Shown: positions 52,083 to 64,000 of the stretch, in pieces | Layout: each line of letters begins with the position of its first letter | Position numbering within the stretch: the stretch's first letter is position 1 | DNA from: Hyparrhenia diplandra | Taxonomy: Eukaryota; Streptophyta; Magnoliopsida; Poales; Poaceae | Reading direction: 5' to 3' | Assembly (NCBI GenBank): GCA_015847255.1 | Contig: JADLZK010008395.1 | Span: 203,306 to 267,305, forward strand | DNA length: 64,000 nucleotides | Notes under the pieces: model-generated | Told to the model about the DNA's origin: nothing | Database searches by the model: none | What the model saw: only the letters and a program-made list of their open reading frames with translations | Program-made: the position numbers and the translations under genes

Positions 52083-53551
52083 ACTGAAGCAGAAAGAGCG
52101 TAGCTGCATGTGATCTCACTTCTCACATGATAAGTGTATCTTTGAAGATGTAGACCATGTTCGCTGTGTTCCCAGAGTCATGTGAAATCGTCGTCATTGG
52201 AGTTGGCTCACAAGCCTGTAACTGTTAGCTATAACAATGACTGCCTAACGTTGTCCCTGTTACTCCCACCTGTTTGTGTTCGATTCCATCGACCATGGTA
52301 TGAAAACTTTTATTGGTTTCCTGGTAACCCTGCGAGCGGATTTCTGGGTTTTGGAAACTGGAAATATGTGACGACATATGATTCATCTGAATCGTATCGT
52401 GCTGAGTTTGAGTTTTAATGTTGCTTGTTCTGTTGCGCACGTATGTGATGGATTTGAAATTGCTTGCTGCTTCTACACATGCGCGATAGATTTGAAATCT
52501 TTTGAATCCTGTTACATGAACTGCTTCACATTCGAAGGAATATCCTCTCGAGATATGGTGTGTGATTGGTTTGATGATGAGAGTCTGGCTTGCTCTCCTA
52601 CCAGCGTGGCCAAATTAGGACAGACCTAGTGCATGCAAGATCATGGTTTTGGTTGAATGAATATGTATGGGATGAGCACAAAACTTGTTTGGACGACCAG
52701 GTCCAGGCCATGCCATGCAGGGAACCAAACTGCAGATTCCAGCATGCTCCTGATCAGATCAATCAGATCAGATCAGATCAGACCAGACCGGATACAGGCC
52801 ACCAATCACGCCCTAGTTGTGCAGTGTTTTGCAAATTTATCCATGCCGTGTCGGACACCCGGACCTGTGTCCGACTCCAAGTGGTAGTTGACGTGTGTTT
52901 AATTTCTCTCGCGCTCACCTTCTCGAAATCAGACAATCAGTGTGGGACAAAACACCCTGCGTGGGGGTCGTGTAGCACTGGTTTCTTTGTATAATGTTGC
53001 AAGCAAAGGATATTCAGTATGGAAGAAGCTGATTGACTGAGATCATATAGTATACTATGTGTAAGTGTAATATATATATTAGTGAAAGTGCTGCCGGGAA
53101 CAAATCGTGGAGAGAAACAGGTAGAGGTTGGCACGCAGAACTTCAAGAATATTGCTCCCTGGCAGATGCCGAAAATGATTAAATATAATAGTCGATTTGA
53201 TCCATGCCAACACGATGCTTGAAGTTGAAGCGCTGTTTGGTATTGGTTAGTAGGTGGCCGGCCCTGCACTGAATTTCTGCAGTCATCGAAAGCTTCCTCT
53301 GATTTGCTGCTTGAACTTTGATCTAGTTTTATAATATTTTATAGGAGTCCAACTGGGATTTTTTCATCATACTAAATCCCATTCTGTTGAAAGGATGCGG
53401 TACATGATTGTTGTGCATTACCTGTTGCTTATTTACTAGAGAGGGTCATAAGTACTCGCCATGCTGTCTAAATCTGTTCGCACATGCAAAACTTTGACCA
53501 TCGATAGCAGTCGAAGTACGTATTGAGTTTGAAAACATAAAAAGTCGCATG
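52083..53551. other. 3' flank of the HP gene and intergenic DNA
   Basis: 52083-52430 is probable 3' untranslated region. Beyond that, 52740-52795 has tandem AGATC/ATCAG words (CAGATCAGATCAGATCAGAC). No reading frame with protein-like features is seen. Confidence 0.4.
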
Positions 53552-54055
53552 TTTGAAGATATCTCTAAAGCCAGCGATGATAGCTTATTATTGGCCTTAG
53601 AAAGATCAATCACATCCAATTGAAGATATCTCTAAGGCAGACGATGATAGCCTAGCATTGGCCTTAGGAAGATCAATCACATCTAATTGAAGGTATCTCT
53701 AAGGCAGCGATGATAGTCTATCATTGGCCTTAGGAAGATCAATCACATCCAATTGAAGCTATCTCTAAGGCCAGCGATGGTGGCTTATCATTGGCCTTAG
53801 AAAGATCAACCACATCCAATTAAAGATATCTATAAGGCCAGTGATGATAGCCTATCATTGGGCTTAGGAAGATCAATCACATCCAATTGAAGATATCTCT
53901 AAGGCCAGCGGTGGTAGCCTATCATTGGCCTTAGGAAGATCAATCACATCCAATTGAAGATATCTCTAAGGCTTGCGATGGTAGCCAATCATTGGCCTTA
54001 GGAAGATCAACCACATCCAATTGAAGATATCTATAAGACCAACCATTATAGCCTA
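53552..54055. repeat. Minisatellite, about 7.5 copies of a 67-bp unit with internal hairpin
   Basis: Head-to-tail units of 67 bp (for example, units begin at 53887 and 53954) starting TTGAAGATATCTCTAAGG and ending CAATCACATCCAA. Each contains an imperfect inverted repeat: TAAGGCCA-GCGATGATAG, then CTATCATTGGCCTTA, about 33 nt in all. Units differ by scattered substitutions; one is a base shorter and the last is broken. No reading frame spans the array. Its origin is unknown; slippage or unequal exchange would explain its growth. Confidence 0.9.
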
Positions 54056-54200
54056 AAAAAAAGAGTACTTTAATCAACATATAACTAAGGCAAATATGTG
54101 TGTTAGGTGCTTTCTACTTCAACCAAGCAGGAAGAGGTATTTGACCATTTGTCCCCAAACTAATAGAACAACTCAGAGGGAGTAAATCTATTTAAAGATA
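54056..54200. other. Spacer between 67-bp array and LTR element
   Basis: AT-rich and short, with no feature except GATA at 54197-54200, which may be the left target duplication of the next element. Confidence 0.4.
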
Positions 54201-55340
54201 TGTCACAACCCAGTAAGAAGGTCCCAATGGGCCTTAGGAGGAAACACACGCAAGAGGCAGTAGCCTTGCCGCTGCCGCCACCGCCGTCGTCACACCGTCA
54301 TTATCCGCATAATTTAGGAAATATAGAAATATTAGAAGAAAATAGTGAAAGGATCAAGATGCCCAAGGGGGTTCAATTGGGCTAATCTAAAATTTTAACT
54401 CAAATAAACAACCTACTCTTGTGCCTAAGTGTGTTTCTAGCAACTATCGCACAAAGTTTTGCACCCTAGGTTCCAATCCTACTCTAGCATGGCAATTCTA
54501 GTAATGTAAAGACATGAAATAGAATCGCGGAATGTAAATGCGTAAAGTAAAGAGAGGAAAGAACACGACGATGTTTTCCCGAGGTATCGAGGTGTCGCCA
54601 CACCCTCTAGTCCTCGTTGGAGCACTCTCGCAAGAGTATCGCTCCCCCTTAGTCCTTGCCAAAACTAAGTGCTTTCTACGGGTTGATTCTTCGACACTCT
54701 GTCACGGTAAATCACCCAAAACCGCTCACAAGCTTGCTTGAGTCACTGACACACTCCGACCAAGCTCCGAGGGACACAACTTCCCACCAAGTCCGGCTTC
54801 AATGACTTGGCGTTACGTCTTCTCCTTCGGCGACGACTCTACACAACCAACGACACCTATGACAAATGGGGCCAACTTCGCTTGCACTACGATGAGGTAC
54901 TCATCGTCACATCTCTCCGCGCCGGCTTCTCTTCCACTTTTGCGTTAGTCAACGTGAGGATGCGTGAACTGGAGGAAGGGGTGGGGGTGGGGTGATGTCA
55001 CAACCCAGCAAGAAGGGCCCAACGACCTCAGGAGGCCACACACGCAAGAGGCAGCAGCCTTGCTGCCGCTGCCGACACCGTTGTCTCGCCGTCATTATTT
55101 GCATAATTAGGAAATATAGAAGTATTAGAAGAAAATAGAATAAGAGATTTCTTCATATGCAAGTCTTCCCAAGACTATAAATACAAAGAGAGATGTACCC
55201 CTTTAAGATTAAGCAATAAACACTAGGGTTTTACCCTTTATCTCTTCTCAAGCCGCCGACACTCTCTCTCCCTCTGTGGCCGCAAGACGCCGCCCACGCC
55301 TTAGGCGCCCGCAACTCCCAAGCCTGGCTCGGCTGTTACA
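54201..55340 (+). mobile_element. Small LTR retroelement, left LTR truncated
   Basis: A right LTR of 345 bp (54996-55340) runs from TGTCACAACCCAGC to GGCTGTTACA. It has a TATA-like ACTATAAATAC (55174-55184) and an AAGCAATAAA signal (55213-55222). Its first 150 bp or so are repeated, diverged, at 54201-54355, starting with the same TGTCACAACCCAG. GATA flanks both outer ends (54197-54200 and 55341-55344). The 54356-54995 interior is unrelated and non-coding, with CTCGCAAGAGTATCG-type text as in other grass retroelements. This suggests deletion or a nested insertion. Confidence 0.65.
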
Positions 55341-55870
55341 GATACTTCCTCTGTCATGATACAGTAACCACCCCTTCCGGTTCAAAAACCCGAAATATAT
55401 TTAATTATTATCTCTCAACAATAGTATAACTGCATGAATGTACACACATTTAGAGATCACAGTAGTCTTGACTTATATATTAAGATAGAGAGTTTTTACC
55501 ACGCTTGGGATTAATATGAGCCCTCCATCTCGCCCTGATCTAATGGTTAAAAAAATAGAGGAACCGGATGGGAGGAACCAAGTGGCGACATGAACCATGG
55601 GGTCGGAACCGAATTATTATTAATATTTAAGGGTTGCCCGTCCGCTCGCCGCGCCCCGTGCCCACGCCGCCTCCGTTGGTCTGTAATGTGATTTCTCTCA
55701 CCGACGACCCGACCGGCGATCGAGGAGCGTGGCTGGGCATGCACTACAGAGGAGCGGCGACAACCGACAGGTGCGACGTAGCGGGGCCGACTTCGCACGC
55801 CGGCTCCTTCCCCGCATGCAGCACCAGGGCATGAGCTGGCCCCTAACATTTCCAAGCAAAATTTTTAGTA
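55341..55870. other. Intergenic, no supported gene
   Basis: GC-rich at 55630-55840 with short open frames on both strands, none recognisable. The rest is AT-rich. Confidence 0.4.
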
Positions 55871-56022
55871 GTCCCTCCGTTCGAAATTATAGTTCACTTT
55901 GGCTTTTCTACATATATATTGATTTTGTTATGCACCTAGTTATACATTATGTCTAGATACATAGTAAAAAAGAAATGGATTTAGAAAAAGACAATGTAAA
56001 CTACAATTTGAAACGGAGAGAG
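55871..56022. mobile_element. Stowaway-type MITE, copy 3
   Basis: Ends GTCCCTCCGTTCG and GAAACGGAGAGAG, flanked by TA (55869-55870 and 56023-56024). The interior matches copy 1 (ATAGTTCACTTTGGC ... GTAAACTACAATTTG). Confidence 0.88.
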
Positions 56023-56024
56023 TA

Positions 56025-58673
56025 GTATAAGTCCATGATTTTTATTTATATTAAGATGAAGAATATAACAAAATTCTTGTCACATATACCTTTTAATGTC
56101 TTCTAGATAATTAAATCATACAAAACACTATTAGATAATATTACTATGCACATTAGAAGGATTGAAACATAGATAAATTTGTAGTACTGTCAAGTTGATA
56201 AATTAATAGTCACCATAAAAAAACCTAACTTAACTCGTTGTGCTCATTTTTTTTTACAAGGGTGTGTTTAGATCCTGAAAATTGGTATTGTATCGAACTG
56301 GTAGCACTTTTTGTTTGTTTGTGGTAAATATTATCTTACCATGGGCTAACTAGGCTCAAAAAGATTAGTCTCGCAGAATGTACATCTAAATTGTGCAATT
56401 AGTATTTTGTTTACTTACATTTCATACTTCATGCATGCGTCTTTTGGTACATTAAATGATTCGATGTAACGGAAATTTTAGAATTTCAAGTTAATTTCAG
56501 GTGATCTAAACATAACCTAAGTTGGATTTGCTCGGCTCCCCTTATAAATAATTCCTGGCACCGCCAATGCAAAGCACCGATGGATCCATGGACAAGAGCA
56601 TGGGTCATGGCCATGCATATCAAGGAGTACTCCTTTGGCCATGCCGCCACCCATGGGTCACCGGCCATGCATGTCAAGGTGTACTTCTTCGGCCATGCGA
56701 GGAGGGCGCCGGCCACCACCCGCGATGATGACGTGGTCGCCGGTGGACCGCAGCATCGTACACGTCGGTTGGAGTCCTGCCTAGTCGCATCGAGGAAGAT
56801 TGAGGCCCGACAGTGCATGCGACGAACAACTCAACCCATCTATCTATCAAGGCAGATCGATCGACGCGGCAAATTGGGAGGTGTACTGTTAGCAAAGTTA
56901 CTAAACTCCCCTCAATTATAATTAAGAGAGAGGAACTGGCTAAAAATAGAATAACGGGAGGAACCACCGGTTCCTCTCAACTCCCAAGCACCGTAAAAAA
57001 TTCTCATTAAGATAAGACTGGGCATTTGTCGTTTGCAGGGTCTTCCCAGCAACTGATGTGTTTGGTGCCTCATGATCCTTTCTTCATTTCTGCTAGCGAT
57101 TAGAGAGCCAGGGACAAGCACTTAACTGGTTCTGGTTACGACACAACGAAACATAAGCATGAATGAACTCTTCAAAACTAGCGGTTGTCATAATAGCAAC
57201 ACCATGACGAGAAAAATGATAAGCATGCATTATGCATCTGAATATATCATTCACACACTCCATCGGGATTGGCAGGAAAATGCACATGATTAATTAGGTC
57301 ATCTTTCCATTGCAAGGCAGGTCGCCCATAAATCGATTTGGAATGGGCAGGACCGATCGCATCGCTGCAAATCCTACATTGTCTTCGAGTACTTCTATAT
57401 AATTAATGGATAATAATGGGAGTCGGCGCGTGATGTCCCAACTCCTCTCGGCTGGTCTCCATGCATCCCATTCATTCACGGCACCCTGCGCCTGCCTGTG
57501 ACGAAGATGCGCACATCCTACCTGATCGAGCTGACTGCAGGCTGCAGCTTGTTTTGCACAGCATGGCAGTTGACTGACCGACTGAAAGGGATTATGATTC
57601 CTTTTCATCGTGCACTTCAACTCCTCTGATTAGTCTTTTGACTGCTGAATCTTGAGGAAAATAGATTGTTTAAATGCAGAATCATCGCTGGCTGATCTTG
57701 CGCCACCTCTCTGTTCTGCTTAATTTTCCCATGGACAAAAGCGATGAGATTGCAGATTACATTTGGTCTCTTTTATGATCCTTGAGACAGACGATTCCAT
57801 GCCGGTCCATGCATATGCGACATGAGTTCTCTGTCTCTATTGGACGGACGGCACGCATCAGATCAGAGTATATATTAGTAGAAAGAAAAGGCCTCGACGC
57901 AGGCGGGTGAAAAACACCGACTGATGTCTGACCAAGTTATTCTGATGCGTGCGGAATGAGCTAGCTGTGCTTTAATGTTGCAGAGGCAAGTGCATTCACA
58001 TGTTGATGAAAGATCATCAAGGCCTGTAATTCTGTACAGGATCCGTGCCGAAACTGCTCCGGAGGGACAAAAGAACCCCAAGGGAAAATAACCTTAATTC
58101 TGTACAGGATCCGTCAATCACTGCAGCATTATATGCATATATGGTACTCATGGGCTTGCAGCCTAGCTACTAATAAGACAAGTTGTTACTGCTTGTTAGG
58201 CCCAGCTCCACAACTCCTGTTCGGTTTCTTGATAGGTAGCCAATGCAAATCAAATTTAGGTGTGGTGATCAAATTGTTAGGCATGTCTTAGACATTATTT
58301 GGCAACCATAACAAGGTAATCCGATGATCCAAGCCGATCATAAAACCAACGCATTCATTCATTCATCCCAACCCTTACCGGCCGCCGGTGTGTCCCCAAC
58401 AGATCGAAGATGGAAGGGACCATTTCATGCATTGCAAATTAAATACAATTGAAGAGCTGCGGCTAACTAGACGTGTGGTCTTCAACTCCTTCATTCCGGA
58501 CACTTCAAGTTGGCACTTGCCGGCCTCATTGTTCGTCACTCTCCCTCAAAAACTACCTCTTTGTTCGGTGAGCAACTTCATCATAATATAATCGGATAAT
58601 AACAAAATTATCCGGGGGCTCTACTGGACCCGAGAAGAAGATCGACATAAGCAGATGCTCTCGATATATACTA
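56025..58673. other. Intergenic, no supported gene
   Basis: Mixed composition. 56560-56830 is GC-rich with CATGCATG words and open frames on both strands that I do not recognise. A 20-nt word, TAATTCTGTACAGGATCCGT, occurs twice (about 58026-58046 and 58093-58112). Nothing else stands out. Confidence 0.4.
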
Positions 58674-58823
58674 CTCCATCCGTTCCAAATTGTAGTTCAC
58701 TTTGGCGTTTCTAGATGCATTGATTTTGCTATGCACCTAGTTATACAATGTGTCTGCAGATACATAGCAAAAAGAAATGAATCTAGAAAAGCCAAAGTGA
58801 ACTACAATTTGGAACGGGAGGAG
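58674..58823. mobile_element. Stowaway-type MITE, copy 4
   Basis: Ends CTCCATCCGTTCC and GGAACGGGAGGAG, with flanking TA at 58672-58673 and 58824-58825. The body is the same as copy 1, including TTGTAGTTCACTTTGGC and its inverted partner. Confidence 0.9.
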
Positions 58824-58825
58824 TA

Positions 58826-59745
58826 CTAGTAGTTTACATGGAATTAGTACATACTGGTCACCTACTTTGTTCATGCTTCATCAGCCAATCAATAAACTCC
58901 AACCGTGGCAGCGTGGCATTCTAGTTTATTAGCTTACCGAACATGTCGTAGTGCGTACGTGGTGAATCTCTCAGACAGAATTCAGAACCCTTTCCCTTTG
59001 GATCACGCATCCTGCAGATCGACAAACCATTGATATATCCACGTAATACTAATGTATGTATTGCATTAGTTGATGCAGAAGCTGGAAAGGATTTATTAAT
59101 CAGCTAGACCTTGAAGTAGTGACCTAATGAAGCCAATAATGCGCAAACAAATACTCAATGTCGTAGTAATATTTGTCAAACGACTGGCAGAGAAGACAGA
59201 ACATTTGTCAAATGATATGCATGGTCAAATCTAGCTCGTCTTCTTTTCTCACCAGCTTTAATTTTATTTACCTGCAGTTGGATTGGAAACATCCATATCC
59301 GTTCCTTGGTGAATACCCTACTGCATGGTGATAAAGTTTGATCCGTCAAAGCACCTTGGGGTTTCTTTCTTCTGAATTGGGAATATCATATGACAGCAAG
59401 AAAGCTTTGATCTGTTTACTAGGCCGGTTGTTCAATTCATTGTTCCCACACACACACACGGCGCTTTACATTTAAGCTCGATCGACCAACTACAGTAGTA
59501 CTAATTTTGGTACTTCTCCAATAGTAGGAATATTAGTATATCCTAATTATATACGTACGGTGAAGATTAAATTACTGTGGATCCAGCGGCGCCTACTACG
59601 AGCTCCATCGGTGCATATGTCCCTCGCAATAAAGTCCATCCCATTGCCTATCGGCCATCGCTAGATATCTTGACATTTCGTGTACTCAACCCTCCAAGAC
59701 TCGATCCTTTTGGTGGGCCGCGGCGGCTTGCATCGCATTGTGCGC
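58826..59745. other. Upstream region of the fatty acyl reductase gene
   Basis: AT-rich, no frame of note. A short (CA)n run lies at 59446-59458. The last 100 bp become GC-rich toward the promoter. Confidence 0.4.
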
Positions 59746-59754
59746 CATAAATAC
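59746..59754 (+). promoter_or_regulatory. TATA-like box of the fatty acyl reductase gene
   Basis: CATAAATAC lies 231 bp before the start codon, followed by a CT-rich leader (CTCTCTCTATCACTC at about 59885-59900) and a CA-rich stretch (59936-59950). This layout is typical of grass 5' leaders. Confidence 0.6.
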
Positions 59755-59976
59755 CCACATCAGGACCCTCTTTTGGAGCGCGCGGTGCCTCTCATCATCA
59801 CACAAACTTTTCTCTAGCACCAAGCTGGCACTCTAGTGTGTTGTCTTTCTCCCTTGCTGCTTTCTCTCCTCTCTCGGTTTCTATCACTCTCTCTATCACT
59901 CTGTCTCTCCAATATACACAAACAATCACAGGAAAACACACACACACACAGCAGCCTAGCTACAGATTGAAGAAAG

Positions 59977-62900
59977 ATGGTTGGAACAATGGAGGAAACA
60001 AGCAGGATCCCTGGCTACTTCAAGAACAAGGGCATCCTCATCACTGGAGCAACAGGCTTCCTTGGAAAGAGTAAGCATACATGCATGCAGCAATGTGCTT
60101 CACTTGAAACCCCTGTCTGTCCTGGTGCTCCTCTTTCTGAAACTTCATGTCTTGCTACCTGCATCAGTTCTCGTGGAGAAAATACTGAGGGTCCAGCCGG
60201 ACGTCAAGAGGATCTACCTCCCCGTGCGTGCGCCGGACGCAGCATCCGCCAAGAAACGGGTGGAGACTGAGGTCATCACTTGCTTCATTTTACTTCTACT
60301 ATATTTTACCTTTTGTATCAAGATCAACAGCATGCATACATGCTCTGATGATATGATAGCTTCTTCTGTATTTCTGTTCAAGTTAATTCCTATTTGTGGG
60401 CTCTTGTTCTGTTCACTTATTTTCAAGCAACAACCACGCACTGATTAATAAGCACTACTAGTGGAGAAGTAAGTTCATATTGCAAAGAACCTAAAAGTAA
60501 CATTCTTCAGATAAAACTAGCTGCAAGTTGCTCCCACTTTTTGGTGTGTGCTTGTTTATTTCATTAATTTTCTTATGCGAATAAAGAAGCGATCTAGTCC
60601 GCATGTGGTACAAGCTAATTAACAATATATAATTAAGTACTACTCAGATGTGTGTATTTAGTACAAGATGATTGGTATACTTGTGGCGATGAATTGGGTA
60701 CTCGTTGACATGCAAGCTTTCTCGTGTGTATTTAGTACATTGCAATCCACCACTGAAGTCCTAGTCATATCATAGGGGATGTTAGTCATCAGTAGTAAAT
60801 CATATATATAGAACAGCTACTGGGTGATGCAAACATATTTATTAGGTCACCAAAAATTTCAGATTGTTTCTGAATGAAAGAAACAAACACTAGTAGGCTA
60901 TAAATATGTTTGATTATTTTTGTGTAGCGGCCCTGAGTCCCTGACCACGGTAGTCTGTGTGTAGAACCACATATGTCGTCAAAAAGGAAAGCAAAGCATT
61001 ACTGCTAAAAGTCATAACAAGCTATTGACAAATGATTATTGCTTCCTGCCGCTACTACTGAAGGCTTTCTAGTGAGGGTGTCCTTGTTGAAGAAATGAAT
61101 TAGCCTACCTAGAAAACAATCAAGCATGGAGCAAGTTACGGTACCACAAGAAAGATCATCCAGGGGCCCTTGGAGCTGTAGATCTGAAACTTGCATGGTT
61201 CGGATCAGAGCCATTTGAAGCTGCAGCTGCAGCTGCAGCAGGTCAATTAAAGTTTATTAGCAAAGGAGTTAGAGCAAGTACAATAATGGGCTATAAGCCA
61301 ACCTAGCCAGCAGTTTTGATGACGTGGAGGGGAGAAGAGAAGAGAGAGAAGAGAGCTTGGCTCTTGTTCTAGCATCAAGCTGGGCACGGATGCATAGGTA
61401 TTAGTGGGTCCCAATAGATATGGATGTGAGGAGGAATAGGAAAGAGAAGGGAAACAAATAATAATAAAGAAACTTTATAGCCAACTAAGAGACTAATTGT
61501 TAGATAAAGGCTCTTTAGTATTTGGCTTATAGCCAAGCACTTGGCTGTACTATTAGCCATGCTCTTATGGTGAGAGTAGGGTGGGCTGGTGGTAGGTTGT
61601 CAGGAGCAATGAGTAGTAATTGCGCGTCTCGATCTCCCCTCCTCGGCACTTGCACTGCTGCATGCATGCATGCCCAATTCAATGTGCAGCAACATGCGCT
61701 GCCTACTGGAATTGAAGGGAAAACGGTGTGCTGGCCTGATGCCTTCTTGCTGGGAAAACGGTGCACATGCTAGATAGTTGCACCCAAATCAATTCAACTT
61801 TTAAAGTGTTGACCAACATTATAAAAATGACCACTGATATACACAATGAAATGTATTTTCATAATATAATTATTTGGTTTCATAGATGTTATTATCCTTT
61901 TATTGACATAAAGTTTGTCAAACTCAAAAATAGTTTGAGTTAAGGTAATTTAGAAATTCATTTATTCTGAGACAGATAGAGGTAGTCACTGTGTTGTAAC
62001 CATAAAAGGAACTGTTGCGAGTACAGAAAGAGCCATGTCCCAATGGAATGCAATGTAAGAGGTCCCCTACTAGGTTGCGGCCAAAGTTCAATGCTGGATC
62101 GATCAGTCTCACCGTGCTCCATCAGATGTGTCTGTTACTTTGTACTGTACACAGGGCACTGGCAATTTTCACTTTTTGATATCCAAGAAATGGACCACCA
62201 TACTACCATGTACTACCATCGCCTCCTACCCTACCCGGCCGGCACAACACAACCATCAATGTGTCCATGTTGTGTGTAGCATCATCCAGGTTGATGCGAT
62301 GTGATTTGGGTTGAGAGACATACTAATCCTAATCTTTATGCAGGTGATCGGTAAGGAGCTGTTTGGGCTTCTCCGGGAGACGCACGGCAAGGGCTTCCAG
62401 TCCTTCATCGAGGACAAGATCGTCCCGTTGGCCGGCGACATCATCCACGAGAACCTGGGCGTGGAGGGACCCCAGCTGAGCCAGATGACTCGTGAGCTCA
62501 ACGTCATCGTCAATGGAGCTGCCACAACCAACTTCTACGAGAGGTATTCTAGCTAGTTATTCTCATCTGAAAATACACTACTACTAGTACAGTAGTACCA
62601 AATATATATTCTGAAAATGAGACCTGAAGAAGCCTAAAATCAATGTACGTACGTACATACGTGCTGCAGGTACGACGTGGCCCTGGATGTGAACGTGATG
62701 GGAGTGAAGCACATTTGCCAGCTGGCCAAGCAGTGCCCTAATCTCGAGGTCGTCCTCCATGTCTCCACGGGTAAGTATATATGGATTACCACTATGTATG
62801 TATTTGCCGATCGATGATCAAGAAATGGTAAAAGCTGAAACTCCATGATCGTCGATGCAGCCTATGTGGTCGGCGAGAAGGAGGGGTTGATCCTGGAGCG

Positions 62901-63965
62901 GGCGTTCAAGCCGGGCGAGACGCTGATGGCAACGGAGACGGAGCTGGACATCGACGGCGAGCTCCGTCTGGCCAGGGACTACCAGCGTCAGGTCGCCGGC
63001 GACGACGCGGAGCAGAAGAACGAGCGCAAGGCCATGAAGGAGCTGGGCCTCGCCAGGGCCCGGGAGTTCGGCTGGCCCAACACGTACGTCTTCACCAAGG
63101 CGCTCGGGGAGATGACCCTGGCGCGGGAGCTCGCCGGCGTCGGCGTCCCCGGCGTGATCGTGCGGCCCAGCATCATCACCAGCGTCCAGAAGGAGCCCCT
63201 GCCCGGGTGGATGGAAGGCACCAGGACCATCGACGCCATCCTCATCGGCTACGCCAAGCAGAGCCTCTCCTGCTTCCTCGCCGACCTCCAGCTCACCATG
63301 GACGTGGTAATTAAACTCGAAACTATACAGTTGCACCAACCAACCAACCAAATGCTGCATTGCTCGATCGGCTTTAATGACATGAATCGATGCAGATCCC
63401 CGGAGACATGGTGGTGAACGCTATGATGGCGGCGACGGTGGCGCACGCGAGGCCGCAGCACGGCCAGACGCCGTCGGCGCCGGCGCCGACGGTGTACCAC
63501 GCGACGTCGTCCCTGCGCAACCCGGCGCCATACGCGGTGCTGTACCGGACGGGGCTCCAGTACTTCAACGACAACCCGCGCGTGGGCAAGGACGGGCGGC
63601 CCGTGCGCACACGCAAGGTGCACTTCTTCAGCACCGTGTCGGCGTTCAGCGCCTACATGGTGCTCCGCTACAGGGTGCCGCTGGAGCTGCTGCGCCTGCT
63701 CAGCGTGCTCTGCTTCGGCCTCCTCTTCTCGCGCCTCTACGCCGACCTGGACCGCAAGTACAGGTTCGTCATGCGCCTCGTCGAGCTCTACGGGCCCTTC
63801 GCGCTCTTCAAGGGCATCTTCGACGACGCCAACATGGAGAGGCTCAGGCTGGCCATGCCCGTCGCCGACCGCGTCGAGTTCAACTTCGACCCCAAGACCG
63901 TCGACTGGGACGACTACTTCTACAGGATCCACATCCCAGGGGTCATGAAGTACGTCCTCAACTAG
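59977..63965 (+). CDS. Alcohol-forming fatty acyl-CoA/ACP reductase (FAR)
   Basis: Reduces a long-chain fatty acyl-CoA (or ACP) to a primary fatty alcohol with NADPH. In plants such enzymes supply wax, suberin or pollen-wall alcohols. Six coding exons: 59977-60070, 60168-60271, 62344-62543, 62670-62770, 62861-63306 and 63396-63965. They give 504 aa, typical of the family. The Rossmann motif TGATGFLG is at residues 23-30. The active-site YXXXK is Tyr242-Lys246 in NTYVFTKALGE. IVRPSII follows, and the last 160 residues or so form the FAR C-terminal domain with a hydrophobic stretch near LLRLLSVLCFGLLF. No plastid leader precedes the Rossmann fold, which favours an ER/cytosolic CER4-like enzyme over the plastid MS2 type. 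Intron 2 is 2.07 kb and holds a Tourist MITE. The stop TAG lies 35 bp before the window end. Confidence 0.95.
61272..61564. mobile_element. Tourist-type MITE in intron 2 of the FAR gene
   Basis: Flanked by TTA (61269-61271 and 61565-61567). Left end GAGCAAGTACAATAATGGGC and right end TATTAGCCATGCTC pair imperfectly. The subterminal words GGCTATAAGCC and TGGCTTATAGCC also pair. The TTA duplication and ends fit PIF/Harbinger MITEs. Confidence 0.8.
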
Positions 63966-64000
63966 TGTAGCCCAGCGAGCTAGTCACGACTCACAATGTT

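Noticed and set aside
53552..54055. CRISPR array
   Set aside because: Units are continuous 67-bp tandem repeats without unique spacers, in a plant genome.
63249..63932. 227-codon minus-strand frame
   Set aside because: Antisense of the last FAR exon, whose plus-strand protein is clearly conserved.

Overview
The window is nuclear DNA from a flowering plant, almost certainly a grass (Poaceae). Genes are split by GT/AG introns. 5' exons are GC-rich with strong third-position GC bias, as in grasses. The spaces between genes are filled with grass-type transposable elements: Stowaway, Tourist and hAT MITEs, LTR retroelements and a CACTA-like element. From memory, the order monodehydroascorbate reductase / aldo-keto reductase / histidine phosphotransfer protein / fatty acyl reductase resembles conserved grass microsynteny, including a rice segment. 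I could not check this, and I cannot name the species.

Layout. 1-3.3 kb: repeat-rich intergenic DNA with a tRNA-like duplicated repeat. 3.3-4.4 kb (minus strand): a DUF868-family gene whose frame is broken twice. 4.4-10.5 kb: intergenic, with a Stowaway MITE and a Harbinger-like element. 10.47-30.54 kb: one 20-kb non-coding LTR retroelement with 270-bp LTRs and a perfect 5-bp target duplication (ATATG). It is filled with nested elements: inverted copies of a Gypsy-like repeat, a CACTA-like insertion, and an LTR-bounded insertion with its own target duplication (ACTGT). 30.5-35 kb: more repeats and a transcript-like non-coding stretch. 35.4-43.5 kb: two close genes on the plus strand, monodehydroascorbate reductase (10 coding exons) and a plastid-type aldo/keto reductase (9 coding exons plus a second, upstream first exon). 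44.0-44.6 kb: a truncated, frameshifted RanGAP C-terminal fragment. 48.8-52.1 kb: a histidine-containing phosphotransfer gene (6 exons). 53.5-55.3 kb: an array of 67-bp repeats, each with an internal inverted repeat, then a short LTR element. 60.0-64.0 kb: an alcohol-forming fatty acyl-CoA reductase gene (6 exons), complete to its stop 35 bases before the window end.

The genes do not form one pathway. Monodehydroascorbate reductase recycles ascorbate. The aldo/keto reductase is a probable chloroplast carbonyl-reducing enzyme. The phosphotransfer protein relays cytokinin two-component signals. The acyl reductase makes fatty alcohols for wax, suberin or pollen wall. No new multi-gene system is evident. 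The most unusual items are the tandem alternative first exons of the aldo/keto reductase, the hairpin-bearing 67-bp array, and the nested inverted architecture inside the 20-kb retroelement.
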